Shown piece by piece: positions 36,627 through 44,947 of a stretch of DNA of 64,000 nt (its first letter is position 1; each line of letters begins with the position of its first letter). Source of the stretch: Phycisphaerae bacterium (lineage in GTDB: Bacteria > Planctomycetota > Phycisphaerae > UBA1845); assembly GCA_029260075.1 (NCBI GenBank), contig JAJDDY010000039.1:45122-109121 (forward strand), written 5' to 3'. The notes beneath the pieces were generated by a model. The model was not told where the DNA came from. It did not search any database and saw only the letters and a program-made list of their open reading frames with translations. Both the position numbers and the translations under genes were made by a program.

Positions 36627-38771
36627 ATGACCGTCGCCAAATCATTCTTACATCGCCTATTCGGTCCCGTGTTGATCGCCTCCGTGGTTGTTATGACCAC
36701 GGGCTGTGCAACGACGAAGTTCGTCTATCCCGACGCGCGGATGGGCGACGTCGTAGACGACTACCACGGCACGAAAGTTGCCGACCCCTACCGCTGGCTT
36801 GAAAACCCCGACTCAGCGGAATCACGCGAGTGGATCGAAGCCGAAAACAAGATCACGTTCGGCTACCTCAAGTCGATCCCCGAGCGCCAGGCCATCAAGG
36901 AGCGGCTGACGAAGCTTTGGAACTACGAAAAGTTCGGCATGCCCTCCAAACGCGGCGGTCGATACGTCTTCAGTAAGAACAACGGCCTGCAAAACCAGAG
37001 CGTGCTTTACACCGTCAAGTCGCTCGACGACACGCCGAGCGTGCTGCTCGACCCCAACACGCTGTCTACTGACGGTACGATCGCCCTCTCCGGGCGTTCG
37101 GTCAGTGAAGACGGGCGATACCTCGCGTACGGACTTTCCACGGCTGGTTCCGACTGGCAGGGGTGGCGCGTGCGTGACATCGAAAGCGGCCGCGACCTTG
37201 ACGACCATATCGAATGGGTCAAGTTTTCCGGGGCTTCGTGGGACCATGACAGCAAGGGCTTCTACTACAGCCGGTACGACGAGCCCGTAGAAGGCGCCGA
37301 GCTAAAATCAGCCAACTATTTCCAAAAGCTGTACTACCACCGACTCGGCGACCCGCAGGCCAGCGACAAGCTCATCTACGAGCGCAAGGATCACAAAGAT
37401 TGGGGCTTCGGCGGATTTGAAACCGACGACGGTCGGTACTTGTTGATCAGCGTTTGGAAGGGGACCGCGCGCAAGAACCTGATGTTCTTCAAGGATTTGC
37501 AGGACCCGGCCGGTCGCGTTGTGGAACTCATCGGTGAGTTCAAAGCGTTCTACGACTTCATTGACAACGACGGTTCCACGTTCTGGTTTTCGACCGATCT
37601 AGACGCCCCTCGTGGCCGGGTCATCGCCATCGACACCGGTCAGCCCGAGCAACGTTATTGGAAAGAGCTGATTCCCGAGGCCAAGGAAACGTTGCGCGGC
37701 GTCAACGCAGTCGGCAACCGATTCGTCGGCACGTACCTCAAGGACGCCCACACGCAATTCAAGATCTTTCACCTTGACGGTCGTTTCGATCGCGAAGTCG
37801 CGCTACCCGGCGTTGGCTCAGCCGGCGGATTCGGCGGCAAGCGCAACGAGAACGAAACATTCTATAGCTACAGGAGTTTCACCGACGCCGGAACGCTATT
37901 CCGCTACGACATGAACACCGGAAAGAGCACCGTGTTCCGCCGTCCCAAGGTTGATTTCAACGCCGACGATTTCGTCACCAAGCAGATTTTCTATCGTAGC
38001 AAGGACGGCACGCGCGTGCCCATGTTCATCACCCACAAGAAAGGCATCACTCTAGACGGGAACAACCCGACGCTGCTCTACGCGTACGGCGGGTTCAACA
38101 TTCCGATTACGCCGAGCTTCAGCGTGTCGCGCACGGTGTGGATGGAGATGGGCGGCGTGTACGCTGTGGCCAACCTTCGCGGCGGCGGTGAGTATGGCAA
38201 GGCGTGGCACGAAGCCGGTATGAAGCTCGTCAAGCAAAACGTCTTCGACGACTTCATCGCTGCGGCGGAGTGGTTGATCGATAACAAGTACACTTCCAGC
38301 AAGAAGCTCGCGATTCAGGGCGGAAGCAACGGCGGGCTGCTGGTGGGTGCGGTGTTGACGCAACGCCCGGACTTGTTTGGGTGCTGTCTTCCGGCTGTAG
38401 GCGTGATGGATATGCTGCGCTTCCACAAGTTCACGATCGGATGGGCGTGGACCTCCGACTATGGTTCGCCGGAAAACCCGGAAGAGTTCGCCGCGCTTCG
38501 TGCCTATTCGCCCTTGCACAACATCAAGAAGGGTACGCACTATCCGCCAACGCTGATTACCACAGCCGATCACGACGATAGGGTGGTCCCGGCGCACAGC
38601 TTCAAATTCGCCGCGACGTTGCAAGCGGCTCAGGCCGGCAGCGCGCCGACGCTCATCCGCATACAAACCAAAGCCGGACACGGTGCGGGCAAGCCCACGT
38701 CCATGCGCATCGAAGAAGCGGCAGACCTCACGGCGTTCATGGTGAAGACGTTGGGTGTCAAGGTGAATTGA
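36627..38771 (+). CDS. Prolyl oligopeptidase family (S9A) serine peptidase, predicted lipoprotein
   Basis: This 714-residue enzyme cleaves short proline-containing peptides. The ATG at 36627 has AGGGA upstream, and the leader ends in VVVMTTGC, a lipobox. The beta-propeller begins with DDYHGTKVADPYRWLENPDS. The hydrolase domain carries the nucleophile S567 in GGSNGGLL, the aspartate in TTADHDDRVVPAHSFKF and the histidine in TKAGHGAGKP. Length matches prolyl oligopeptidases plus a signal sequence. The predicted location is periplasmic, lipid-anchored. Neighbours do not suggest a pathway. Confidence 0.95.
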   Translation: MTVAKSFLHRLFGPVLIASVVVMTTGCATTKFVYPDARMGDVVDDYHGTKVADPYRWLENPDSAESREWIEAENKITFGYLKSIPERQAIKERLTKLWNYEKFGMPSKRGGRYVFSKNNGLQNQSVLYTVKSLDDTPSVLLDPNTLSTDGTIALSGRSVSEDGRYLAYGLSTAGSDWQGWRVRDIESGRDLDDHIEWVKFSGASWDHDSKGFYYSRYDEPVEGAELKSANYFQKLYYHRLGDPQASDKLIYERKDHKDWGFGGFETDDGRYLLISVWKGTARKNLMFFKDLQDPAGRVVELIGEFKAFYDFIDNDGSTFWFSTDLDAPRGRVIAIDTGQPEQRYWKELIPEAKETLRGVNAVGNRFVGTYLKDAHTQFKIFHLDGRFDREVALPGVGSAGGFGGKRNENETFYSYRSFTDAGTLFRYDMNTGKSTVFRRPKVDFNADDFVTKQIFYRSKDGTRVPMFITHKKGITLDGNNPTLLYAYGGFNIPITPSFSVSRTVWMEMGGVYAVANLRGGGEYGKAWHEAGMKLVKQNVFDDFIAAAEWLIDNKYTSSKKLAIQGGSNGGLLVGAVLTQRPDLFGCCLPAVGVMDMLRFHKFTIGWAWTSDYGSPENPEEFAALRAYSPLHNIKKGTHYPPTLITTADHDDRVVPAHSFKFAATLQAAQAGSAPTLIRIQTKAGHGAGKPTSMRIEEAADLTAFMVKTLGVKVN

Positions 38772-38797
38772 CGCTTTGTCGGCCAGCCAACTGGGGA

Positions 38798-38829
38798 TTG
38801 GGTAGCCCATGGCCTTAGCCGTGGGGGAC
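38798..38829. repeat. Short hairpin repeat, family E
   Basis: TTGGGTAGCCCATGGCCTTA followed by GCCGTGGGGGAC. The element sits between a left-arm-like piece of family A (GCTTTGTCGG near 38773) and the family A core, which looks like insertion into that element. Confidence 0.65.
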
Positions 38830-38856
38830 ACGACACGACTGGCGGGTTCGTCCGAT

Positions 38857-38935
38857 CCGAGCCGCGACCGTGAGGGAGCGCTTTCGAGCTATCCCGACCG
38901 GATTTCAAACCTCCGCTTCCTTACGGTCGCGGCTC
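38857..38935. repeat. Family A core palindrome, hybrid copy
   Basis: GAGCCGCGACCGTGAGGGAG and CTTCCTTACGGTCGCGGCTC form the usual core. The right flank (to about 38966) matches the variant outer arm AACACGTTCCTAG and not the standard one, so this copy mixes both types. It ends close to the dacZ-like stop. Confidence 0.7.
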
Positions 38936-38972
38936 TGAAAGAGACGTCCCAAACACGTTCCTAGACAGAACG

Positions 38973-39893
38973 CTATGCACTCTCCGGCGGACTTGTGCCG
39001 TCGAGCAGTGGTCGCGGGGCCTTCTCGATTTCGGTAATCATGACTCCGCGGCGCCAGACGCAGACGTCACCGGTGGATTCAGACAGTGTAACGGCGATAC
39101 TCTTGGTGTGGGCGGTGATGGCGGCTGCGGCCGCATGGCGGGCGCCAAACCCTTGGGGAAGTGCTTCGCCCGCAATCGGCGAGCGCAACGTGACGCAACC
39201 GGACACGATGACGCCGTTCCCCTTGATCACGAAGGCCCCATCGAGCTTGGCGAGTTCCTTAACCGTATCGCCGATCGAATCGTCAAGAATGTTCCTCTGT
39301 TTTTCCGTATAGCCTTTGAACGGATTGATACGGCCCTCGCTGCTGAATCGTTCGACCTCGCGGTGGTCACCGATGACGAAGAGCGCTCCGACGGGCTTTC
39401 CCTCGCGACCTTCGTGGGCGAGTTCGAGCGAGAGGCGAAGTATTTTCTCGAACACCGGGCGGCGAATGTGTTCCGTCAGTTTGGGTTGTCCGACGGAGTG
39501 AAAGAGTTCGTACTCCTCGCCGACGCGCATGGTCACCACCGTGTCGACGCCGCGACCGGCCACACCGGCTAGAAAAACGAAGACGTCTCCCGATCGAAGA
39601 AGACCCTGCGAGAACGCGATAAGCGTCGCCACCTTGATCTGTCCCATGCGGGTCAAGTCGAAGGCGGGCACGGTGATCCACTTGGCGCCGTCTATCGAAG
39701 CCGCCCGTTTCTCGTCGTTGTCGTCACGACACACCAGCAGCAGCTTCGTCGGCGATTGGACGGCGCCACAAAGCACCTCCAAGTCTTCGAACGCATTCAC
39801 ATACGCGAGCAAGGCGCGCGCCGAGACGGTGGACGCGACTGTGGCGGCGGCGCTTAGGATGGGTTCGGCGAAGTCGCCATACGATTTCGACAC
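38973..39893 (-). CDS. Diadenylate cyclase, DacZ-like (c-di-AMP synthase)
   Basis: This 306-residue protein has a DAC (DisA_N) domain in its second half. The catalytic signatures are D218-G-A in LDGAFVIKGNGVIVSG and R252-H in GFGARHAAAAAIT. It should therefore join two ATP into c-di-AMP. The first ~135 residues (SARALLAYVNAFEDLEVL onward) resemble the pyruvate-kinase C-terminal-like domain that precedes DAC in archaeal DacZ. There are no membrane helices (unlike CdaA) and no HhH DNA-binding tail (unlike DisA). It starts at a GTG with GGAAG upstream. A PgpH-type hydrolase lies 10 kb away. Confidence 0.88.
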   Translation of the reverse strand: MSKSYGDFAEPILSAAATVASTVSARALLAYVNAFEDLEVLCGAVQSPTKLLLVCRDDNDEKRAASIDGAKWITVPAFDLTRMGQIKVATLIAFSQGLLRSGDVFVFLAGVAGRGVDTVVTMRVGEEYELFHSVGQPKLTEHIRRPVFEKILRLSLELAHEGREGKPVGALFVIGDHREVERFSSEGRINPFKGYTEKQRNILDDSIGDTVKELAKLDGAFVIKGNGVIVSGCVTLRSPIAGEALPQGFGARHAAAAAITAHTKSIAVTLSESTGDVCVWRRGVMITEIEKAPRPLLDGTSPPESA

Positions 39894-39950
39894 GTCGTTG
39901 CTTCCAATGCGCGGTGGTCTGAGGATACCGCCAATTTGAACCCTTGTACG

Positions 39951-40088
39951 CTAAGAAGGTGTACGAGACACCTCTTGCCGGGCCGCGCCCGTGAGGAACC
40001 GATCCGGGTACGCGGGTGAAGACCGCATCCTTACGGGCGCGGCTCGGTTCGTCGCAAACCCTCTAACACGTCTTCTCGCAGACCTTCC
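39951..40088. repeat. MITE-like element, variant of family A
   Basis: The core is CCGCGCCCGTGAGGAACCG / CATCCTTACGGGCGCGG. The right arm GGTTCGTCGCAAACCCTCTA then ACACGTCTTCTCGCA is the reverse of the left arm of the copy at 13981. The left arm is CTAAGAAGGTGTACGAGA. Confidence 0.7.
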
Positions 40089-40142
40089 AAGACATCAACC
40101 GGGCGTTTGTCGACCGCAGCGCAGCGTACTATACTGATCGGC

Positions 40143-41942
40143 ATGCTGGCCCACAAACTCACGCTCGCAGCTTGTATGTGCATCCAACTCGGCGTGGCGC
40201 TTGGGCAAGATGCTTCGCCGACGAAATCGACCACCGCCCCCCCCGCTCCCACGCTCACCGATTCTCAGCGTGCGTTTCTTTCGACCGTCGCGCGGCGTAC
40301 AGTCCGTGACGCCTTTCTGAAGCGGCCGGTCTATGAACTGAGCTATGTTCCGTCCGCCCTGCGCGATCTTTCACTGGAGGTCGTGGTGCGGTTGCGACTG
40401 CGCGGATACCTCCTTGCCCACGCCGCCGCCGGCCCGAAACCAATTGCCTACGCCGTGCGCGATGGCGCCTTGTCGATCGGTCAAGCCGTACAACACGATG
40501 CGACCATCGACCTAGCGACAGTGAATCGTATGCTCATCGAAATCGAGGCGGTTGGCGCCAGCGCACCCATCATCGTGTCCGGAGATTGGACCGCCCCCGG
40601 CGCCCTCGACGGGTTGATTGATCCGGGCGTTCACGGCCTGTCACTACGCGGCGCTCGATTTCGCCATCGCATTTGCCCTACCGAACTCTACACGACAGAC
40701 CTCACCCTCGACGAAGCACTCCGACGACTCGTGAGAGAGAACCAGGTAAATCCTTCGGACCTGGACGATGTTGAACTATCGCGTTTCCGAACGGCCCATT
40801 GGTACGAGCCGCGTACCGGGGGCGACATCGTGGCACTTTCCTGCGGCATGACACACGTACCGCTCAAGGCGGTCACACCCGCCGGCTTAGACCAAACAAT
40901 CTCTACGGTGGCTGAGTACATGCGCTACCGACAACTCGACAGCGGGCTGTTCGCTTACCAATTCGAACCGGGTCACGATCGGTATACGCACGACAACAGC
41001 ACCGTGCGCCAGGTGGGGGCAGCTGTCGCGCTGGCGTTTCACGCAGCCTCTACGGGTAATGCCTCGTCTCGCAAGTCTGCCGACATCGCGATTCGTGGTC
41101 AACTCAAGGGGCTTACCAACTTACCTGGTGTGGCTGACGCCTCGTACATCGCTACGCCCGACGCCAAGAACAGCCTGGGCGCGACCGCCCTCGTCTGTCT
41201 CGCGATGGGCGTTCATCCCAACCGCGCCGCGTATGCCGTAGACCGAGACCGTCTGGTCCGAGCCATATTGTCGAGGCAGCGACCATCGGGAATGTTTCTG
41301 ACAGCGTTTCCACCAAACGTGACCGTCAACGCTCAGGATTATTACCCCGGCGAGGCGCTGCTGGCGCTGGCCGTGCATTATTCGCTTCAGCCGTCGTCGC
41401 GGGCTCTTGACGCGTTCGACCACGCGGTGAACTTCTATCGCGACTATTTCCGCGATACGCCGTCGCCGGTCTTCGTTCCCTGGCAGGTGCAGGCGTACAG
41501 CATCATGGCGCGGCAATCGAAGCGTGCGGACTTCCGAAAATTCGTATTCGACATGACGGATCGTATTGTCGCGCTTCAGCTTGATTCGTCGAACTGCGAC
41601 CGCCCCGAGCTCTTTGGTGGCATCGCCGCAACGAACAGCGGTCGGCCGAACTTTGCGACGGCTGCGTACCTCGAAGCAATGGCAGACGCCCTCTCGCTGG
41701 CCCGAACGACCGAAAATCAAACGCGGATTGAACGGTATGAACGCGCGGTACGCCGTGCAGCGAGATTTGTGATGCAACTTCAGATGCGTCCGGAGGAAGC
41801 CTACTTCGTTCGCAGTGCTCAGGATGCTGTGGGCGGGATTCGAACGAGCCCGGCGCTGAATCTGTTACGCATCGATCACTGTCATCATGCGTTGGTGGGG
41901 CTCATCAAAGCTCGGAAGGCGCTGTTCCCCGGTGACGGCTAG
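40143..41942 (+). CDS. Exported protein with AMMECR1-like domain and alpha/alpha-toroid-like domain
   Basis: I start at the ATG at 40143 (599 residues). The longest frame opens at a weak TTG 12 codons earlier. A signal peptide is evident (LTLAACMCIQLGVALGQ). Residues ~40-190 recall AMMECR1: LEVVVRLRLRGYLLAHAA, VNRMLIEIEAVG and GVHGLSLRG sit in the right order, but the LRGCIG hallmark is altered. Residues ~250-590 are helical repeats such as QLDSGLFAYQFEPG and AQDYYPGEALLALAVHY, like (alpha/alpha)6 toroids of epimerases and glycan enzymes. No assigned function. It overlaps the following GT39-like gene, which suggests a glycan or envelope role. Confidence 0.72.
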   Translation: MLAHKLTLAACMCIQLGVALGQDASPTKSTTAPPAPTLTDSQRAFLSTVARRTVRDAFLKRPVYELSYVPSALRDLSLEVVVRLRLRGYLLAHAAAGPKPIAYAVRDGALSIGQAVQHDATIDLATVNRMLIEIEAVGASAPIIVSGDWTAPGALDGLIDPGVHGLSLRGARFRHRICPTELYTTDLTLDEALRRLVRENQVNPSDLDDVELSRFRTAHWYEPRTGGDIVALSCGMTHVPLKAVTPAGLDQTISTVAEYMRYRQLDSGLFAYQFEPGHDRYTHDNSTVRQVGAAVALAFHAASTGNASSRKSADIAIRGQLKGLTNLPGVADASYIATPDAKNSLGATALVCLAMGVHPNRAAYAVDRDRLVRAILSRQRPSGMFLTAFPPNVTVNAQDYYPGEALLALAVHYSLQPSSRALDAFDHAVNFYRDYFRDTPSPVFVPWQVQAYSIMARQSKRADFRKFVFDMTDRIVALQLDSSNCDRPELFGGIAATNSGRPNFATAAYLEAMADALSLARTTENQTRIERYERAVRRAARFVMQLQMRPEEAYFVRSAQDAVGGIRTSPALNLLRIDHCHHALVGLIKARKALFPGDG

Positions 41943-44079
41943 ACACCCGGTGACAACATCCCGCGATCGACAGAACGCCGCTCATATCGAGACACCGCCG
42001 GCGCGTGAATCGTCTCTCCCACCCTGGGTTCCCCTAGTCACCATCGGCGCCGTCATAGCGATCAGTGTCGCCGTGCGGTCCGGACATGCCATGTTGTCCG
42101 TGGTCTTCGACGGCGCCGCCGCGTTGGCCGTCATGGGGCCACCGATGCTCATGGGCCTTGCCCTCGTGCCTTTGGTCTTCCCCAAGAAACTGCCAATGCG
42201 ATGGCACCTACTTCTCGGCGCCGCGCTGGGCTTGGGACTCACTTCGCTGCTCGTGCTTCTGCTCGGTCTCGCGGGACTGTTCCATCGAGGGATCTGGCTC
42301 GGTCTCTTTGCGGTCTTCATGATGGTCGGACTCCTGCGTTGGCAAACTCTGCGTCGCGGCGATGAACACGCGCAGAACGCCGAACGTGCTGTCAAGCGAC
42401 GCGGCGCGGGCTGGTTCGTTTGGCTTCTATTGCTCGTCTGCCCCTTCGCGTCCGTCGCCATCCTTTCCGCCACAAACGCCCCGGGGATGATCTGGGAGGA
42501 AGAAGGCTATGCATATGACGTGCTCACCTACCACTTGCAACTTCCGAAGGAGTATTTCCACGCCGGGCGCATCAGCTACCTGCCCCACAACGTATACGCC
42601 AACTTCCCCTCCAACGTGGAAATGCTCTACCTGCTGACAATGATTCTGGTAGACGACGCGCACGACGCCGCCGTCCCAGCCAACATGATCCACCTACTTC
42701 TGGCCGCATTGACGGTCTTCGCGGCGTGGGTGGCTGGGCGGGAATGGTCGCCGCGCGCTGCGGTCGTGTGCGCGGTGGCGACGGCATCGACGGGATGGCT
42801 CGCGTACCTCTCGGGCTTGGCGTACGTAGAAAATGGTATGCTGTTCTTTGCAATGGTTTCGGCCGCATGGTTGGTGCGCTGCTACGCACGTAGCTCCGCA
42901 CCGAATGGCGTCGTCGATGACACGAGCGGCGCAGCGGAGCGTCAGTCACGCACACTCCTTGGCGGCAATCGTCAAGCCATGATCGTGGGCGGGGTGCTGG
43001 CCGGTTTTTCGTTTGGATGCAAGTATACAGCCGGTCCGATGCTCGTGATCCCGCTGGCGATCGTGCCGTTGGTCTGCCGGCGCACGTCGACACGATCCGG
43101 CCCGACCGATGCGATCGTGTTCGCCTTCGCCGCGCTAGTTGCGGTTTCGCCCTGGCTTGTCAAAAATTTGGCACTCACCGGCAACCCTGTGTTTCCATTG
43201 GTCAATGAAATTTTTCACGCTTCACCTGCGGGCTGGGGTGAGGACGAGACCGACCGGTGGAACGCGGCGCACCGGGTGGAGCCGGAAGATCGCACGCTGT
43301 CCGCTCGCGCATCCACCATGTGGAATCGAACGATGGGCGATCGATTCCAGCGATTCGGCCCCATGTTGATCTTGTTGGGCGCATTGGGCTTGATCGGGCG
43401 GCGGTGGGAACGTTTCGATTGGGCGCTGGTGGCCATGCTCTTGGTTCAGCTTGCCATCTGGGCATTCGCGACGCATCTGTTCGGCCGATTCGCCGTCGTG
43501 ACATTGATTCCTCTGGTGCTGCTCGCCGGGCGTTCTCTTCTTCCCGGATCGCGAAGAATCCGAGTCGTATCTGTCGTCGCGCTGCTCATCGCGGGTAGTG
43601 CGTGGAACAGTGTGTGCGCGACTCGGTTGCATGAAGCGGAATCGATTCCGGGCGCGCCGGCGGCGCTGTTTTACGAAGGCCACCTTCCGCAATACGCCTA
43701 TTTTCGAGTGGTCAACGAAGAATTGCCCGACGACGCCCGGTTGCTCGTTGTCGGTGATGCGAAGGCGTTCTACTTCAATCGTCCGGTGGAGTATTGCGTC
43801 GTCTTCAACCGCAATCCCTTCTTCACCGCACTCATGGAGGCTGATTCTCCGGCAGCGATGTTGGATTGGCTTCGCGATCGTGGCATCACGCATGTGCTGG
43901 TCAATTGGAGTGAGATGCGCCGGCTCGATGCGACGTACGGATTCTCACCTGCGATGCCTCCGCCTCGGCTCGCCGGTCTGATCGACCGATTGACCGACGC
44001 GGGGCTTACACTTTTGCACCGGTTTCCGCTGCCCGGATCGACAGCCCCATACGTTCATCTGTATGAGGTTCCGAAATGA
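41932..44079 (+). CDS. GT39/ArnT-like multi-spanning membrane protein
   Basis: The product is about 715 residues with 10-13 predicted membrane helices and a soluble C-terminal part (from about 560). The first large loop, EEEGYAYDVLTYHLQLPKEY, has the acidic residues and YH found in lipid-linked sugar transferases of the GT-C/PMT type. Start codons are uncertain: the GTG at 41932 overlaps the upstream stop by 11 bases, the ATG at 41887 would overlap by 56, and the GTG at 41950 is also possible. It is likely translationally linked to the exported toroid protein. The sugar donor is unknown. Confidence 0.75.
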   Translation: MTARHPVTTSRDRQNAAHIETPPARESSLPPWVPLVTIGAVIAISVAVRSGHAMLSVVFDGAAALAVMGPPMLMGLALVPLVFPKKLPMRWHLLLGAALGLGLTSLLVLLLGLAGLFHRGIWLGLFAVFMMVGLLRWQTLRRGDEHAQNAERAVKRRGAGWFVWLLLLVCPFASVAILSATNAPGMIWEEEGYAYDVLTYHLQLPKEYFHAGRISYLPHNVYANFPSNVEMLYLLTMILVDDAHDAAVPANMIHLLLAALTVFAAWVAGREWSPRAAVVCAVATASTGWLAYLSGLAYVENGMLFFAMVSAAWLVRCYARSSAPNGVVDDTSGAAERQSRTLLGGNRQAMIVGGVLAGFSFGCKYTAGPMLVIPLAIVPLVCRRTSTRSGPTDAIVFAFAALVAVSPWLVKNLALTGNPVFPLVNEIFHASPAGWGEDETDRWNAAHRVEPEDRTLSARASTMWNRTMGDRFQRFGPMLILLGALGLIGRRWERFDWALVAMLLVQLAIWAFATHLFGRFAVVTLIPLVLLAGRSLLPGSRRIRVVSVVALLIAGSAWNSVCATRLHEAESIPGAPAALFYEGHLPQYAYFRVVNEELPDDARLLVVGDAKAFYFNRPVEYCVVFNRNPFFTALMEADSPAAMLDWLRDRGITHVLVNWSEMRRLDATYGFSPAMPPPRLAGLIDRLTDAGLTLLHRFPLPGSTAPYVHLYEVPK

Positions 44080-44093
44080 TGAGACGCATGCAG

Positions 44094-44245
44094 GAACGGG
44101 TCCGTGACACTTCCGGCGGGAGGGGTGCGCCGAGTCAGAGCCGCAGGCGCCAGCCTGCGGACTCCCTGCGTCAGCATGTCACCGGGCTTGCGCCCGGTGC
44201 TCTGAAAAGCGCCCGACGCCGATTCTGTCACGCACCCTGCAGGAA
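44094..44245. repeat. Inverted-repeat element, family C (long form)
   Basis: The inner marks are TCAGAGCCGC at 44135 and GCTCTGA ending at 44205. The outer arms GGGTCCGTGACACTTCCGGC and GCCGATTCTGTCACGCACCC are inverted repeats. A hairpin ACCGGGCTTGCGCCCGGT lies inside. Confidence 0.7.
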
Positions 44246-44322
44246 CCGGGCGATTGCCCGTCGGTTGCTCGCGTCTTATCCTTGCTCGCTGCTGGCAACG
44301 AATCGACGAGCAGACTTAGCCG

Positions 44323-44456
44323 CCTGTTGAGCAATGCAGGTATTCAATCGCGGAACCGCGAACCCGCGAGTCAAAACGGGACTTGCCCCGTCAGAGGACG
44401 GAAATCGCTAATGGATCACCGACTGGAAGTCGGTGCCACACTTTTTCAACAAACTG
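44323..44456. repeat. Inverted-repeat element, family B
   Basis: Left arm CCTGTTGAGCAA. The right side is GGAAATCGCTAATGGATCAC, then CGACTGGAAGTCGGTGCCAC and ACTTTTTCAACA. The hairpin here is CACCGACT/AGTCGGTG, a compensated change relative to CACCGGCT/AGCCGGTG in other copies. Confidence 0.7.
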
Positions 44457-44472
44457 TCAAGGAGTGATCAGC

Positions 44473-44712
44473 GTGAAGACAGCTTGGGAACGACTCGACC
44501 GCGACTTCCTGCATATTCGTTCGCGGCTAATCGACATTGGCGCGGCCCTCGATCGGATCGATGCCGGGAGTGACGGCGACGCACTCGCCGCCGACGTACG
44601 GCTGGCGACGATTCGTGAGGCCGCAGGAGTCCTTGGCGAGTCGGTGGCGAATCGCGCGGAGCGCGTGCAGTTGTTGTTTTCCGACCCGTACGACAAAGAC
44701 TGGCGAGCGTAG
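44473..44712 (+). CDS. Small conserved-looking protein of unknown function
   Basis: This 79-residue soluble protein is predicted to be nearly all helical. It starts at the GTG at 44473 with a strong AAGGAG site eight bases upstream, which decides the start. The longer frame begins inside a repeat element. Two helices (WERLDRDFLHIRSRLIDIGA and DVRLATIREAAGVLGESVAN) are followed by RAERVQLLFSDPYDKDW, and the aromatic C-terminus looks selected. I recall similar short proteins only as hypothetical. It lies between two repeat elements, upstream of asnB. Confidence 0.72.
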   Translation: MKTAWERLDRDFLHIRSRLIDIGAALDRIDAGSDGDALAADVRLATIREAAGVLGESVANRAERVQLLFSDPYDKDWRA

Positions 44713-44715
44713 TCG

Positions 44716-44871
44716 TAGTGCTTTGGCCCGAATCAGATAATAACTGGTTCGCCCAAACCGAGCCGCGACCGAAAGGGAGCGCGTTCAAGCTGGCACGACC
44801 GCCATTCGAATGTCCGCTTCCTTACGGTCGCCGCTCGGTAAACCCGTCGTACGATAGGTGACGAAGCACTA
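44716..44871. repeat. MITE-like element, family A
   Basis: TA-flanked: TAGTGCTTTGG on the left and GTGACGAAGCACTA on the right. The core is GAGCCGCGACCGAAAGGGAG / CTTCCTTACGGTCGCCGCTC. It begins four bases after the stop of the small gene. Confidence 0.75.
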
Positions 44872-44947
44872 AGAGCCGCCGAGCGAGAGGACGTGCCACA
44901 GACTTGCTGGTGAAATGCCCAAGCATCGACTGACGAACTGAGCGAAT

